DNA of 64,000 nucleotides from Flaccisagitta enflata (lineage: Eukaryota; Chaetognatha; Sagittoidea; Aphragmophora). Below are positions 1 to 11,206 of the stretch, piece by piece. The position numbers and the translations under genes are program-made. Under the pieces are notes generated by a model, which was not told the origin of the DNA, made no database searches, and saw only the letters and a list, made by a program, of their open reading frames with translations. Location: assembly GCA_965153355.1 (NCBI GenBank), contig OZ231126.1, positions 74,772,001 through 74,836,000 on the forward strand. The letters run 5' to 3'. The first letter of the stretch is position 1. Each line of letters starts with the position of its first letter.

Positions 1-112
1 CTCAAGACTGGGATTCGAGGGGGGGGGGCGGAGGAGAAGAAGAAGGAGAAAGTTCCCCATATGTGTGAAAGCATTGGTCATCGACCCCTTTGGGGCCGCT
101 GCCCAAAGACCG
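1..112 (-). repeat. Family F element, 5' end only (cut by window edge)
   Basis: One 18-20 bp minisatellite unit (an 'aagactgggattcga' type), a G-run, a purine-rich block, then the arm with CATATGTGTGAAAGC and the terminal GGGGCCGCTGCCCAAAG. Read on the minus strand this is the start (GGGCAGCGGCCCC) of family F. The rest lies outside the window. Confidence 0.7.
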
Positions 113-185
113 TCCGACCAACCAACTGACCAACCATCCGGCGGACTGTCATAGCAGGATGAAGAGTCGCATTGCACGCCACTTA
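113..185 (+). mobile_element. Family H (HINE-like) 3' fragment
   Basis: A (GACC/AACC)n tract followed by a GTCGCATTGCACGCCAC hairpin at 166-182. It abuts the F terminus directly, the same F-then-H junction seen at 40107, so this may be the end of a composite element. Confidence 0.55.
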
Positions 186-198
186 AAAGATATTTTTA

Positions 199-312
199 GA
201 TGCGTCCTGCATCTCTATGGGAGGCTCTGTCCGTTGGTCCGTCCGTGGCGTTTTTTTTTATGTATAAGGTAAAATCGAGCCAAACCCGGCAAGTTGTGTA
301 TTCGACCTTGAT
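199..312 (-). mobile_element. Family H element, short
   Basis: Begins with the hairpin GATGCGTCCTGCATC (199-213), whose GATGC/GCATC arms replace the commoner GTCGCG/CGCGAC. It continues with TCTATGGGAGGCTCTGTCCGT and a short GTCC tract, and ends near GTGTATTCGACCTTG, a decayed form of the GTGTATCCGGCCTTGTT terminus. Confidence 0.5.
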
Positions 313-519
313 AATGAAGAAACAGATGAGTGAATGAACAAAAAAATGAATGAATGAATGAATGAATGTCATGGTTAAGTCAAGTATTACTCAGATCTCG
401 GCATTCTTTTCTTCTCTTTTTAAATTCAAATGTTGAAATTTTGAAGTATTTGTTGTAATTTGAAGCAAAAACAAGCAAGGGATGTTCAAGCATTCAAGCG
501 TTTTAATAATTTGTTTTTA
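313..519. other. No feature apart from (AATG)n
   Basis: AT-rich sequence with a short (GAATGAAT)n stretch at about 332-368. No gene, conserved motif or repeat family is recognised. Confidence 0.5.
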
Positions 520-712
520 GTCGCGTGCACGCGACTCTACAACCCGCTTTGTCCGTCCGTCCGTTGAGCGGTCCCCATTTTACTTTTTTTTTTTTTTATG
601 ATTTTATGATTTATGATTTTATGATTTTATTTCTTTGACCTCGCTGCTCCTGCCAAAATGGTCTAGTGACCTCAAATATGGCCCCTGCCCACCCGCACGC
701 GACTTCGGTAGA
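520..712 (-). mobile_element. Family H element, truncated by (GAA)n
   Basis: Begins with the perfect 16-bp palindrome GTCGCGTGCACGCGAC (520-535), then TCTACAACCCGCTTTGTCCGT, a short tetranucleotide tract, a T-run, and the paired motifs TGCTCCTGCC and GCCCCTGCCCACCCGCACG. The GTAGCCGTGTATCCGGCCTTGTT end is replaced by a (GAA)n tract, so the terminus was lost or the microsatellite grew inside it. Confidence 0.7.
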
Positions 713-903
713 AGAGGAAGAGGAAGAAGAAGAAGAAGAAGAAGAAGAAGAAGAAGAAGAAGAGAAAGAAGAGGAAGAAAAAGAAGAAAAAAAAGAGGAA
801 AAAGAAGAAGAAGAAGAAAAAGAAGAAGAAGAAGAAGAAGAAGAAGAAAAAGAAAAAGAAGAAGAAGAAGAAGAAGAAGAAGAAGAAGAAGAAGAAGAAG
901 AAA
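713..903. repeat. (GAA)n microsatellite with AAA interruptions
   Basis: About 190 bp of GAA/GAG/AAA triplets. The poly-Glu, poly-Arg, poly-Lys and poly-Phe ORFs across it are translations of the repeat. Confidence 0.95.
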
Positions 904-937
904 AAGAACAACAAATGACGCAGAGTCACAATATTTT

Positions 938-1011
938 TGCGGACGGGTGGGCAGGGGCGTGCAATCCCCATTCACACCCCAACCCACCCAACATTCAAAC
1001 GTACACAAATC

Positions 1012-1043
<32 letters not shown>

Positions 1044-1268
1044 TGTTATGAAATTGAAATCGCGATCTAAAACCAAGCATGAATAAGGAAGAAAAAGGGA
1101 AGAAAAACCTTGACGCCACTATATTGAACAAAGCCGGATACACGGCAATCCAGTCGCCGACGGTTGGGCAGTAGCAGTGATGTGAAAACCGATCGTAATT
1201 CAAAAATGTTACGGAGGGACGGAGGGACGGACCGACCGACCGAAACGGCAGGTTGTAGAGTCGGCAAA
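938..1268 (+). mobile_element. Family H elements, decayed (two pieces)
   Basis: A piece at 938-960 has GCGGACGGGTGGGCAGGGGC. A longer copy at 1126-1268 runs from AACAAAGCCGGATACACGGC through GACGGTTGGGCAG and a (GGAC/GACC)n tract to GGTTGTAGAGTCGGC, with a degenerate terminal hairpin. A (GACGAT)n run lies between them at about 1013-1044. Confidence 0.55.
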
Positions 1269-1318
1269 ATAATGATAGCTCGTTTTTGTTTTCATTTTTG
1301 TTTTTGTCGTTCACGTAA

Positions 1319-1754
<436 letters not shown>

Positions 1755-1874
1755 AAAAGTTCCCCATTCCCCGCCGCTTGGCCAGGTTCATAAAAGTCGA
1801 TGTATGCTCGCAGCTTTGATTCTACAAATTTCTAGAATCTATGTTGATCAGGACCTTTGAAGTTGCCTGAGTGA

Positions 1875-2125
<251 letters not shown>

Positions 2126-2287
2126 TCTCCGGATTTTGGTTCACCGCACTTTTCCTTGAGAACAAGGAAGAAGAATAGTCTGAAAAGAAAAAGGGAAGGA
2201 GAAGCAAAAGGGCAAAAACAAGATGAGGCGACAAACGGAGAAACAGCCCGGAAGAAAGAAAGAAAGAAAGCTACAAGAGAACGTACT

Positions 2288-2358
2288 GCGCCTGCCCAAA
2301 CGGTCGAGTGACCTCAGATATGGACCCTGCCCACCCGCACGCAACTGGAGTAGCTGTA
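2288..2358 (-). mobile_element. Family H fragment
   Basis: Carries only the inner motif pair: GCGCCTGCCCAAACGGTC, GTGACCTCA and GACCCTGCCCACCCGCACGC, then ACTGGAGTAGCTGTAG. Neither terminus is present. Confidence 0.5.
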
Positions 2359-2583
2359 GAAACACATGATAATGGTGCTTTAAATGAATGAAATGTGGAA
2401 TAATATCCCTCACTATACCCAAACTGAAAAAAAGGAATAGGGCCTTGTGAACCCTCAATGACTAGTTGATACGCGCACCACTCCTAGTTTCCATAAAACA
2501 GAATCTGAAAAACATTCTCTCAGTCTGAATGTGTGAAAAAATGACTACATAAATTGCCGGGTTGACCCGCTGTAATGACACGC

Positions 2584-2584
2584 G

Positions 2585-2654
<70 letters not shown>

Positions 2655-2680
2655 CGTTGTCGTTGCTGTTGTTGTTATTA
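2584..2680. repeat. (GTT)n microsatellite
   Basis: About 97 bp of GTT repeats with GTC interruptions at the 3' end, ending just before a family H copy. Confidence 0.95.
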
Positions 2681-2686
2681 TAATAA

Positions 2687-3056
2687 ATTTCGCGACTCTA
2701 CATCCTACTTTGTCTGTCGGTTGGTCAGTCGGTCGGTCGGTCAGTTGGTTAGTTGGTCATGTTTTTATTCCTATCGAGTCATTTTAATTCATTTTATGTC
2801 AAATCACATCATTTTATGTCATTTTAGGTCATTTTAAATCAATTAAAGTCATTTAAATTGTTTTTTGAATTTTAGTCATTTAAATGATTTTAGGTCATTT
2901 TAGGTCATTTAAAGTCAATTTAAGTTTTTTAAGATCAATACGAGTCATTTTAAGTCATTTCAAGTCAATCAAATTCAATGAAAGTCATTTTAGTTATGCG
3001 ATTTTGTAATTAAGTAATTATGTATGTCTCGCACGTTATAGGTATTGGCCTTTTTG
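2687..3056 (-). mobile_element. Family H element with internal decamer array
   Basis: Starts CGCGACTCTACATCCTACTTTG (outer hairpin arm lost), then a (GGTC/GGTT)n tract to 2760. About 240 bp of a degenerate 10-bp tandem repeat, TCATTTTAAG/GTCATTTTAG, follows (about 2775-2995). The end CTCGCACGTTATAGGTATTGGCC matches the other pole of the subfamily at 19320 and 25726. A family F copy starts at once after it. Confidence 0.6.
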
Positions 3057-3494
3057 GACAGCGGCTCCGAAGGGGTCGATGACCTATGCTTTCACACATA
3101 TGAGGAATTTTCTCCTTCTTCTCCTTCTTCGTACCCCCCCTCCCCCTAGCCTCCGGGCCCATATCCCAGCCTAGAGGCCCAAATATCAGTCTTGAGGCCC
3201 AAATCCCGCCCTCATGGCCCAAATCCCAACCCCAAGGCCCAAATTCCAGTCTCTACGGATTTGGGCTTCAAGACTGGGATTTGGGGATATGGGCCTCCAG
3301 GCTGAGATATGGGCCTGGAGGCTGGAGGAGGGGGGGTGCAGGGGAGGAGGAGAAGAAGGAGAAAATTCCCCATATGTGTGAAAGCATAGGTCATCGACCC
3401 CTTTGAGGCTGCCCTGCTCCCCCCTCAACTTCAACCACAACCTACTTAAGCAGGGCGCGGGTACCGCTGACCATCTAACGCTTTTGCGACTATT
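3057..3494 (+). repeat. Family F element, complete, palindromic (F1)
   Basis: Opens with GGACAGCGGCTCCGAAGGGG and an arm containing CTTTCACACATATG. The minisatellite CCCAAATCCCAGCCTNGAGG reverses orientation near 3258. The mirrored arm CATATGTGTGAAAGC follows at about 3370. After a CCCTGCT...AGCAGGG spacer stem, it closes with GTACCGCTGACCATC and ACGCTTTTGCGACTA. No protein is encoded. Confidence 0.75.
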
Positions 3495-3684
3495 GTAAAT
3501 TCACTCATTCATTCATCGTTGCTCCCGTTCTTCTCTCGTCATCGAATTTTTCAATGACGGAAATAATCGATGATCGTTACCGCTTGATTTTGGTCTTGGT
3601 CAATTTTGGTTAACCATGATCGGCCGATTTTCTTTCTTTGTCATTTTAAGTATCGATGTTCTACCGCTCTTATCATCCCAAGTG

Positions 3685-3873
3685 AAGAAGAAGTAGAAGA
3701 AGAAGCAGAAGACGAAGACAAAGACAAAGACAAAGACAAAGACAAAGACAAAGACAAAGACAAAGACGAAGAAGAAGATGAAGAAGAAGATGAAGATGAA
3801 GATGAAGATGAAGAAGAAGAAGAAGAAGAAGAAGAAGAAGAAGAAGAAAAAGAAAAAGAAAAAGAAAAAGAAT
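3685..3873. repeat. (GAA)n/(GACAAA)n microsatellite
   Basis: GAAGAA, GACAAA and GATGAA runs, then AGAAAA repeats up to the start of the next family F copy. An acidic/lysine ORF crosses it and is a repeat translation. Confidence 0.9.
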
Positions 3874-4497
3874 AGTCGCAAAAGCGTTACATGGTCAGCG
3901 GTACCCGATGCCCCTAAGTTAGTGTATGTGGTAATGAGATTATGAGAGGGGCAGCGGCCCCGAAGGGGCCGATGACCTATGATTCCACATAGGACAATTT
4001 TCTCCGATGTGAGAAGCTGGTTTGGAGGGCTGAGAGGCCTGATTTTGGCTCTGAAAGGTCTGATTCAGGGTGTGAGAGGCGTGGTTTGGGGTCTGAGAGG
4101 CTTGATTTGGGGTCTGAAAGGCCTTATTTGGGTCTGAGGGGTCTAATTTGGGGTCTGAAAAGCCTGACATGGGGTCTGAGGCCTGATTTGGATCTGAGAG
4201 GCCTGACTTGGGGTCTGAGAAGCCTGATCTGGGGTCTGGGAGGCCTGATTTGGGGTCTGGGAGGCCTGATTTGGGGTCTGAGAGGCCTGATTTGGGGTCT
4301 GGGAGACCTGATTTTAGGTCTGAGAAGCCTGATTTGGGGTCAGAAAGGTCTGATTTGGAGTCGAAAAGGCCTGATTTGGGGTCTGAGAGGCTTTATTTGA
4401 GGCTTGGGGGAGGGGGGGGACAGACGGAAAACGGAAACCGGAGAAAATTGCCCTATGTGGAATCATAGGTCATCGGCCCCTCCGGGGCCGCTGCCCA
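3874..4497 (-). repeat. Family F element, complete (F2)
   Basis: Starts TAGTCGCAAAAGCGTTAC and GGTCAGCGGTACCCG. The spacer stem is TGCCCCT...AGGGGCA. The left arm has GATTCCACATAGGACAATTT (3981-4000) and the right arm its complement (about 4438-4468). Between them lie about 17 units of a 20-21 bp repeat, TGATTTGGGGTCTGAGAGGC, all in one orientation. It ends GGGGCCGCTGCCCAAAAAG. Gly/Leu-rich ORFs here are repeat translations. Confidence 0.75.
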
Positions 4498-4530
4498 AAA
4501 AGAAAAAGAAAAAGAAAAAGAAAAAGAAAT

Positions 4531-5307
4531 AGTCGCAAAAGCGTTAGATGGTCAGCGGAACCCGTTGCCCCTGTGTTTGTGTATGTAAGTGTGATGGTGA
4601 GAGGGGCAGCGGCCCCAAAGGGGCCGATGACCTATGCTCAGTAAGTTTGGAAGCTTGAGGCTGGAATTTGAGCATTGCTGCAAGGATTTGAGCCTTGAAG
4701 CTGAGATTTGAGCCTCAAAGCTAGGATATGAGCCTCAAAGCTAGGATTTGAGCCTCAAGGTTAGGATTTGAGCCTTAAGGTTAGGATTTGAGTTTTGAGG
4801 CTGGGATTAGAGCCTCAAGGCTGGGATTTGTGTCTCAAGACTGGGATTTGAGTCTCAAGGTTGGGATTTGAGTCTCAAGATTGGGATTTAACTCTCAAGG
4901 TTGGGATTTGAGCCTCAAGGCTGGAATTTGAGCCTCCGGATTGAATTTGAGCCTTAAGGCCAGAATTTGAGCCACGAGGCTGGAATTTGAGCCACGAGGC
5001 TGGAACTTGAGCCTAGAGGCTGGAATTTGAGCCTTGAGGCTGGAATTTGAGCCGTGCAGCTGGAATTTGAGCCTTGAGGCTGGAATTTGAGCCTTGAGGC
5101 TGGAATTTGAGTCTCATGGCTGGAACTTGAGCCTCATGGCTGGAATTTGAGCCTTATAGCTGGAATTTGAGCCTTGAAGCTGGTATTTGAGCCTTGAGGC
5201 TGGTATTTGAGCCTTGAGGCTGGGGTTTGAGCCTCGGAAGGGGGGGGGACGGACGGAGGAGAAGGAGAAGGAGGAGAAGAAGAAATTTGTCCTATGTGTG
5301 AAAGCAA
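4531..5307 (-). repeat. Family F element (F1) with about 30 minisatellite units
   Basis: Starts TAGTCGCAAAAGCGTTAG, with stem TGCCCCT...AGGGGCA and GGCCCCAAAGGGGCC. An array of the 19-20 bp unit GAGCCTTGAGGCTGGAATTT follows (about 4650-5240), one orientation only. The right arm keeps CCTATGTGTGAAAGCAAAGG but stops at about 5307, where the tail of a different F subfamily begins. Confidence 0.7.
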
Positions 5308-5830
5308 AGGATTGCACATGGTCAGCGGTACCCGATGCCCTGCTTGGAGTGATCAGTTGAAGAAGTGGAGTGAGAGCAGGGCAGCGGCCCCAAAGGGCCA
5401 ATGTCCTGTAGGACACAGGGGTGAATTTCCTTACGTCCTGAGAAGGCATATTTCAGGCCTTTGGGGCAATTTTCCATGATATTCAATGGGAGTTGTATAT
5501 TTTTTCATAATTTCTTGTTAATTTTCCATGTTATTCAATGAGAATTTCATTTTTAATCAATTTTCCATGTAATCTAATTGCAATTTTGCATTTTTTTTAT
5601 TTTTTTGGTTTTTTTTTTTATAATTTTCCATGTAGTCTGATAGGAAATCTGCATTTTCTTTTTTTTTGCTATCTTTTCATGTTATTCAATGGGAAGTTTG
5701 TATTTTGTCATTTACCCATGTTATTCAATGGGAAGTTTGTATTTTGTCATTTACCCATGTTATTCAATGGGAAGTTTGCATTTTTTTATTTTCCCATGTT
5801 ATTCAATGGGATGTTTGCATTTTGCACCTG
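5308..5830 (-). repeat. Family F element (F3) with 38-bp repeat
   Basis: Begins CACATGGTCAGCGGTACCCG, with stem GCCCTGCT...AGCAGGGC and the F3 arm TCCTGTAGGACACAGGGG at about 5404. It carries about nine copies of a 37-38 bp unit containing CCATGTTATTCAATGGGAA (5463-5825). The right arm is missing. The same unit occurs in opposite orientation at 10135-10340. Confidence 0.65.
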
Positions 5831-6042
5831 GCCAACGGGCCTCATTGGTCGCGACTCGCGACTCTAGAATTCGTTAACAGGATGTGCAAAAAATTTCGTT
5901 CTTGGTCTATTGCTTGCAAACCAAACTTGTTATTGGAGTAATAAGATAAAATTTTAACCTGAGTATATTAGTTAGTCACACTAAAATTAGAAACTAAGAA
6001 CAGCCGATGAAATTTCCACACATGACATTACATGTATCTAAG
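5831..6042. other. Unassigned sequence
   Basis: Begins with GGTCGCGACTCGCGACTCTAG, which resembles a rearranged family H hairpin end. The remainder is unique AT-rich sequence with no recognised feature. Confidence 0.35.
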
Positions 6043-6268
6043 AACAAGGCCAACACCTATAAGTCGCGCGCGAGATTTACAGATTGACTTAGAATGACTT
6101 AGAGTAACTCAGTATACTCTTAAATCACTTTAAATGACTTTAAATGACGTAACGAAATAAAATAGATAAAAATAAGTAAGTGTGACGGACCGACAGACCA
6201 ACCGACTGACGGACGGACAGATGGACGGACTGACTGACAGACTAAGCAGGGTGTAGAGTCGCGTGCTT
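6043..6268 (+). mobile_element. Family H element with decamer array, near full length
   Basis: 5' end AACAAGGCCAACACCTATAA, subterminal GTCGCGCGCG, a short decamer array (GACTTAGAAT/GACTTTAAAT, about 6085-6150), a (GACC/GGAC/GACA)n tract (6183-6240), then GCAGGGTGTAGAGTCGCGTGC. The distal hairpin arm is decayed. Confidence 0.65.
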
Positions 6269-6532
6269 AAGACTAAAAAGAAATAGAAAAAGAAGGAAAA
6301 GACGGAGAGTCAAAAGATCATCAATATAGAAAAAGAGGATGCAGATAATGAAAAGGAAGAAAATGACAATGAAAATGAAAATGAAAATGAAAAACAAAAT
6401 TGAAAAAGAGGAAGACGAAGGAAAGAATAGCAGAATTGCGGGCAAGAAAAAACATGATCTTTGAAATGGCATCACTTCTGAATCAGTTAAGCTAGACAGA
6501 AAGATTGGCTTGGTCAGCAAAATCAACCTTTA

Positions 6533-6821
<289 letters not shown>

Positions 6822-6849
6822 ACTTTTTGTTTAAGGGGCAAAAATGATG

Positions 6850-7005
6850 GAACTCAGGTTTTCTCGCCAGATTTGGGCGATTTTGCTTGGATTTGATCCA
6901 TACAATTTGGATTTGGGGCAGGAGGAATGGATGGATGGATGGACGTGTACACAGACCTATGGACAGATGGACGGACAGACGGATGGACAGACAGACAGAC
7001 GGATG

Positions 7006-7039
<34 letters not shown>

Positions 7040-7162
7040 TGGATGGACAGATGGAAGGACGGATGGATGGATGGACGGACAAACGGACAAACGAATGGAT
7101 GGACAGATTCCCTCTACAAGACTTTGTCCCCTTCCCTTTGGGGCCGCTGCCCAAAAAAGCGA
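6850..7162 (-). repeat. Family F element, 5' half (F4)
   Basis: Contains three 'GATTTGG' units, a long (GGAT/GGAC/AGAC)n tetranucleotide block (6922-7105), the F4 arm (CAAGACTTTGTCCCC) and the terminal GGGGCCGCTGCCCAAAAAAG. The other half is absent. ORFs rich in WMD/TDR or CLSV are translations of the tetranucleotide. Confidence 0.65.
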
Positions 7163-7717
7163 ACACTTTTGCTTTTGTTTAATTATGGGCCTGAACCATA
7201 GAAAATTCACAACTGTTCGAAAGCTCTCCCAAAAATGTTCCAAATGAAAGCTCTGCCAAAAATGATCCAAATGCGACATTGTTGGTCGTTGTAGCTTTAT
7301 TCGTTTAGAATTGGAAAAGGTTTGAATAAACGAATCACTGATTCAATCACAAATTCTAGGCATACCGTTTATGTCAATGATGCAGCTCAAATTGTTCTAG
7401 CTACTCGTTATCCATGAGCGAATAAAAGAGCTTCAAATTTCCAACTCAATGCGTTTAACATTTACGTAAGAATGAAGATAAGCCATGACAATTACGTAGT
7501 GAATTTCCAAATTCTTGACCACCTGTCTTCATCCTTATGCCATTTCTAAACGGAAAGAGCTAGGACATCCAGCATGGTCTCATTTAAAATATCTTTCGCA
7601 GAGCTTCAAAATGGTCACAGTTTTGGCTATGTTATTCTCATTGCTTGGATGTGAAACACTCTTTTTGTCATATTTGACAACCCTCATGTTAAACGAGTCA
7701 GTTACAAAAAGTCATAA
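7163..7717. other. Unique sequence, no gene recognised
   Basis: About 550 bp of low-repeat sequence. A 68-codon ORF at 7515-7721 (plus) has a hydrophobic middle but no recognisable domain; it is too short to support a gene call. Confidence 0.4.
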
Positions 7718-7812
7718 CTAAGGCCTTGCGGGCCTGCCCGTGTGAGGGCCGGGGCACGGCATTTGGGCTAAGCCCGAGGGCCGGGTTTTCCCTCAAGCCC
7801 GGCCCGGTTTTT
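7718..7812. mobile_element. GC-rich GGCCCGG block, possible transposon end
   Basis: A sharply GC-rich 95-bp island in AT-rich DNA, with GGCCTTGCGGGCCTGCCCG, GGGCTAAGCCCGAGGGCCGGG and CAAGCCCGGCCCGG. Repeated GGCCCGG motifs occur at the ends of some hAT transposons. Only one end is seen, so this is a weak inference. Confidence 0.25.
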
Positions 7813-8440
7813 ACATTTACCTTTCATTGTCATGTATTTTTTCTTTTACCATTCATGACCAATTTCCTTTGATCCTTTGAAAACAAATTTTCTATGAATT
7901 CCTTTGTTTCTTTCTATTTTTTTTTTTCACTTTTTGTGTTTCACTTTTCTTTTTTTTTTGTTCATTTTTCATTTTTTATTTTTAATGTTTATTTTTTATC
8001 TTTATTTTTCATTTTTCATTTTTCATTTTTTTATTTTTGATCTTTCATCCTTCATCTTTTTTTTTTTGTTTGGCATTTTCTACATTTTAAGTGTCACTTT
8101 TTTACTTTTCATTTTTTATATTTAATTTCTCAGTTTTCAATATTTCTAATAATCTATTTCAATTCTTTTTTTCTGATTTTATTACATTAAATCTTTTATT
8201 TCACTTTGCACCTCACACATTTCAGTTTTCACTTAAAACCCAAGAATTGATCATTGAAATAGATAGGTTCTTTGTTTTGATTGAAAATAATACCAAGTTG
8301 GCAAATGATCATTGAATTTTGCTGATGTAAGACTGTTCTAGAATTTAGTGGACGATCGTTCATGAGTCGAGACATTGGAAAACGAATTCACCTGTGCGCG
8401 TTCTTTCCCAATGAATGAGAATCGAAGCTGATCCAGGATT
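7813..8440. repeat. T-rich low-complexity region
   Basis: Long stretches of TTTTTCATTTTT-type sequence up to about 8180, then unremarkable AT-rich sequence. Phe/Leu-rich ORFs follow from composition. Confidence 0.6.
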
Positions 8441-8478
<38 letters not shown>

Positions 8479-8705
8479 CAGAAAGAGACAGACAGAGACA
8501 GACAGAGACAGACAGAAAAGGTAACTTAATATTCTTTTCTAGTTCTTTTGTTTCCATTCTCAAAAAATAAAAGTTACATCTGGAATGATTGCGCACATCT
8601 AAACATACATTTTTCTTTTCAATTATTCATTCATTCATTCATTCATTCATTCATTCATTCATTCATTCATTCATTCATTCATTCATTCATTCATTCATTA
8701 ATTTA
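8441..8705. repeat. (GA)n and (TTCA)n microsatellites
   Basis: (GA)n at about 8441-8475, (GACA)n at 8485-8515, then (ATTC)n at about 8623-8700 (poly-His-Ser-Phe-Ile when translated). Confidence 0.9.
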
Positions 8706-9744
8706 TTTATTTCCTGACCTTATAGGGATGTATTGTGATAAAATGTATAACCTGAATCGTAGCTTTGATTTCTGTCACTTAGAGATTTTGTTTGAGCAAC
8801 ATCAGGTAACATTTTTTGTTACATCTCAGTTTCTATGGAAACCGAAACAAACCCAAATTACATCTGGGTTTGGCCCCATACGAAACCAAATGTTGTGGCT
8901 TGTATTTTGGCCCACACGAGGCCGAATTGAGGCCGTAGATATAAAGCCCAGTCATAACTTAGGGTGACCCTCCCCTACTAGTCCTTAGCGACGCAGCAAA
9001 TTTTGAATTAGGGTGACCCTGCTCAGCCACTCACCAACCACTCCCAAATCACAGGGACATGGTTTAATGTTTTTCATGATAAAAATTTTTTGATGACAAA
9101 AATCTGATGAGAATTTTTTGGACATATTTTTCATAAGAAAGATTGTTTTCATAATGAAAAAATCTTTCATAATGAAGACATCTGTTATAAAAGAAATTTC
9201 AGCTTAAGTTAAAATGAACTTCTCAATGATTGATGAATCGATCGATCGATGAATTTTATTCTCATGGTAAAAAAAAAAATTCTTATTGAAATGTTTTTTA
9301 CAATTAGATATCTTTTTTTGATGATACATTTTTCATGATGAACATCTTTATTTCACTAATGAACTTTTTTTATTACAATTTTTTCATGATAAGAGTTTTT
9401 CTATGCAAACATAATTTTTCTGGATGATAATTGTTTTCAATATGAAAACTGTATTTATGATAAAAATGATTTTGAAATGAAACCAAATTATACTGATAAA
9501 AATTTGTTGCTTGTTCATATGATTTCTATTCAATGATTTCACACTGCCAATGAGGGCATGATCTCACAAATGACCTCCTCCTTCTCCTCCAAACTCCTCC
9601 GAAATCAACCTCCCTCCTCCAAATGACCAATGATTTCATACTCTAACACTACCAATGCATTCATAGGCATGCATTCATTATGCTTCAGAGGTAGTGGGCT
9701 CTGACTCGCGGAGACGCGGGAGGACCCCTTCACCCTATATGGGC
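8706..9744. other. No gene; AT-rich degenerate repeat 9060-9510
   Basis: 8706-9050 is unique sequence. About 9060-9510 is built from variants of TTTTTCATGATAAAAATT, alternating in orientation, so it could form many small hairpins. 9510-9744 is unique with some CCTCC runs. No coding signal. Confidence 0.5.
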
Positions 9745-10090
9745 GGCAGCAATGGAGGAGGAGAAGGCTATGGCGGAAAAGGAGGAGGCGGCGGCAGGGG
9801 AGGAGGAGGCGGCGGTGGTTGTGGGGGAGGAGGCGGCGGCGGCGGCGGAGGAGGATGAGGAGGTTGAGGAGAGGAGGTGGTGGCAAGGGAGGAGGAGGAA
9901 TGAGGAGGCAGTGGTGGTTGAGGAGGAGGATGTGGAGGTGGGAGAGAATTTTTTTTTCACTTTAATGGTGAGGAAGATGTGTACTACACATTGTGTAGCA
10001 GCATGGGAGGGGGCAACAAAGCTGGTGAGGGCGGCGGTGGCAGGAGGGGGGCTATAACAGTGGAGGCAGAGGCGGCGGTGGCAGGTCCAC
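9745..10090. repeat. (GGA/GGC)n purine-rich low-complexity block
   Basis: GGAGGAGGCGGC-type sequence, densest at 9755-9945 and again at 10005-10085. Opposing ORFs (Glu/Ala-rich and Ser/Leu/Ala-rich) are compositional. Confidence 0.85.
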
Positions 10091-10109
10091 TGTTATTTTT
10101 GAGTCAAAT

Positions 10110-10500
10110 TTGAGACAGACCACTGGGAGTCAATGGGTGAAATGCATATTTCCCATTGAATAACATGTAAAATAACATGTAAAAGTTACAAAAAAGCAAA
10201 AAGAAAATGCATGCTTCCCATTGAATAACATGGAAAATTGATGAAAATAAGAAAAATGTAAAATTCCTGTTAAATAACATGGCAAATTGATACAAAATTG
10301 AAAAAAATGCAAAATTCCCATTGAATATCATGGAAAATTGATACTAAGGCCTCAAATATGCCCTCTCAGGATGTATGGAAATTCACCCCTGTGTCCTACA
10401 GGACATCGGCCTTTTGGGGCCGCTGCCCTGCTCTCACTTCACTTCTTTAGCTAATCGCTCAAAGCAGGGCATCGGTTACCGCTGACCATGTGCGATCCTT
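10110..10500 (+). repeat. Family F element (F3), partial
   Basis: About five copies of the 38-bp CCCATTGAATAACATGG unit (10135-10340), in reverse orientation to those at 5463. The F3 arm GTCCTACAGGACATCGGCC and GGGGCCGCTGCCC lie at about 10390-10430. The stem AGCAGGGC and ACCGCTGACCATGTGCGATC follow. The initial arm is missing. Confidence 0.65.
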
Positions 10501-10635
10501 GGATGACTTGTTCTCCTTTCCTTTCTTTTCTTCTCCTTCCTTTTCTTCTTCTTTTTCTTCTTGTTCTTCTTCTTCTTCCTTCTCCTTCCTCCTCCCTTGA
10601 TAGGTGTCTCGACAACTTTTGTGTCCTGACAACAG

Positions 10636-10653
10636 GGCATGCCATGGCATGCC
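10636..10653. repeat. Perfect 18-bp palindrome
   Basis: GGCATGCCATGGCATGCC equals its own reverse complement. It lies between the F3 terminus and the 22-bp array, whose units also contain ATGCC. Confidence 0.9.
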
Positions 10654-10762
10654 TGGCAATACATTCAATAAACCTCCAGATTCCGGAGTTATATAAGGAA
10701 TTTCCAAAAAAAAACCTGTATGACCCCCCTGGCTGGCATGCCCTTGTCCTACCCGCTTGAAG

Positions 10763-11206
10763 GTATGCCATCATGGACTTCAAGGTATGCCAATGCACCT
10801 CAAGTTATGCTGTCATAGACTTCAAGTTATGCCATCATGGACTTCAAGTTATGCCATCATGGACTTCAAGTTATGCCATAAAGTACTTTTAGGTATGCCG
10901 TCATGGACTTCATGGTATGCCGTTATGGACTTCAAGGTATGCCATCATGGACTTCAAGGTATGCCGTCATGGACTTCAAAGTATGCCGTGATGAACTTCA
11001 AGGTAAGCCATCATGGACTTCAAGGTAAGCCATCATGGACTTTAAGGTATGCCATTAAGCACTTCAAGGTATGCCAACATGGACTTCAAGGTATGCCATC
11101 ATGGACTTCAAGGTATGCCATCATGGACTTCGAAGGTATGCCATCATGGACTTCAAGGTATGCCCTCGTGGACATCAAGGTATGCCATCATGGACATCAA
11201 GCTCAA
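10763..11206 (+). repeat. 22-bp minisatellite, about 20 units
   Basis: Unit GGTATGCCATCATGGACTTC plus AA, with single-base variants (AAGTTATGCC, GGTAAGCC). The 215-residue ORF here is a repeat translation: 22 bp is not a multiple of 3, so three frames rotate through the same peptide. A reverse-oriented block of about five units lies at 44064-44165. Confidence 0.9.

Noticed and set aside
10763-11206. Possible CRISPR-like short repeats
   Set aside because: 22-bp units abut directly without spacers; ordinary minisatellite.
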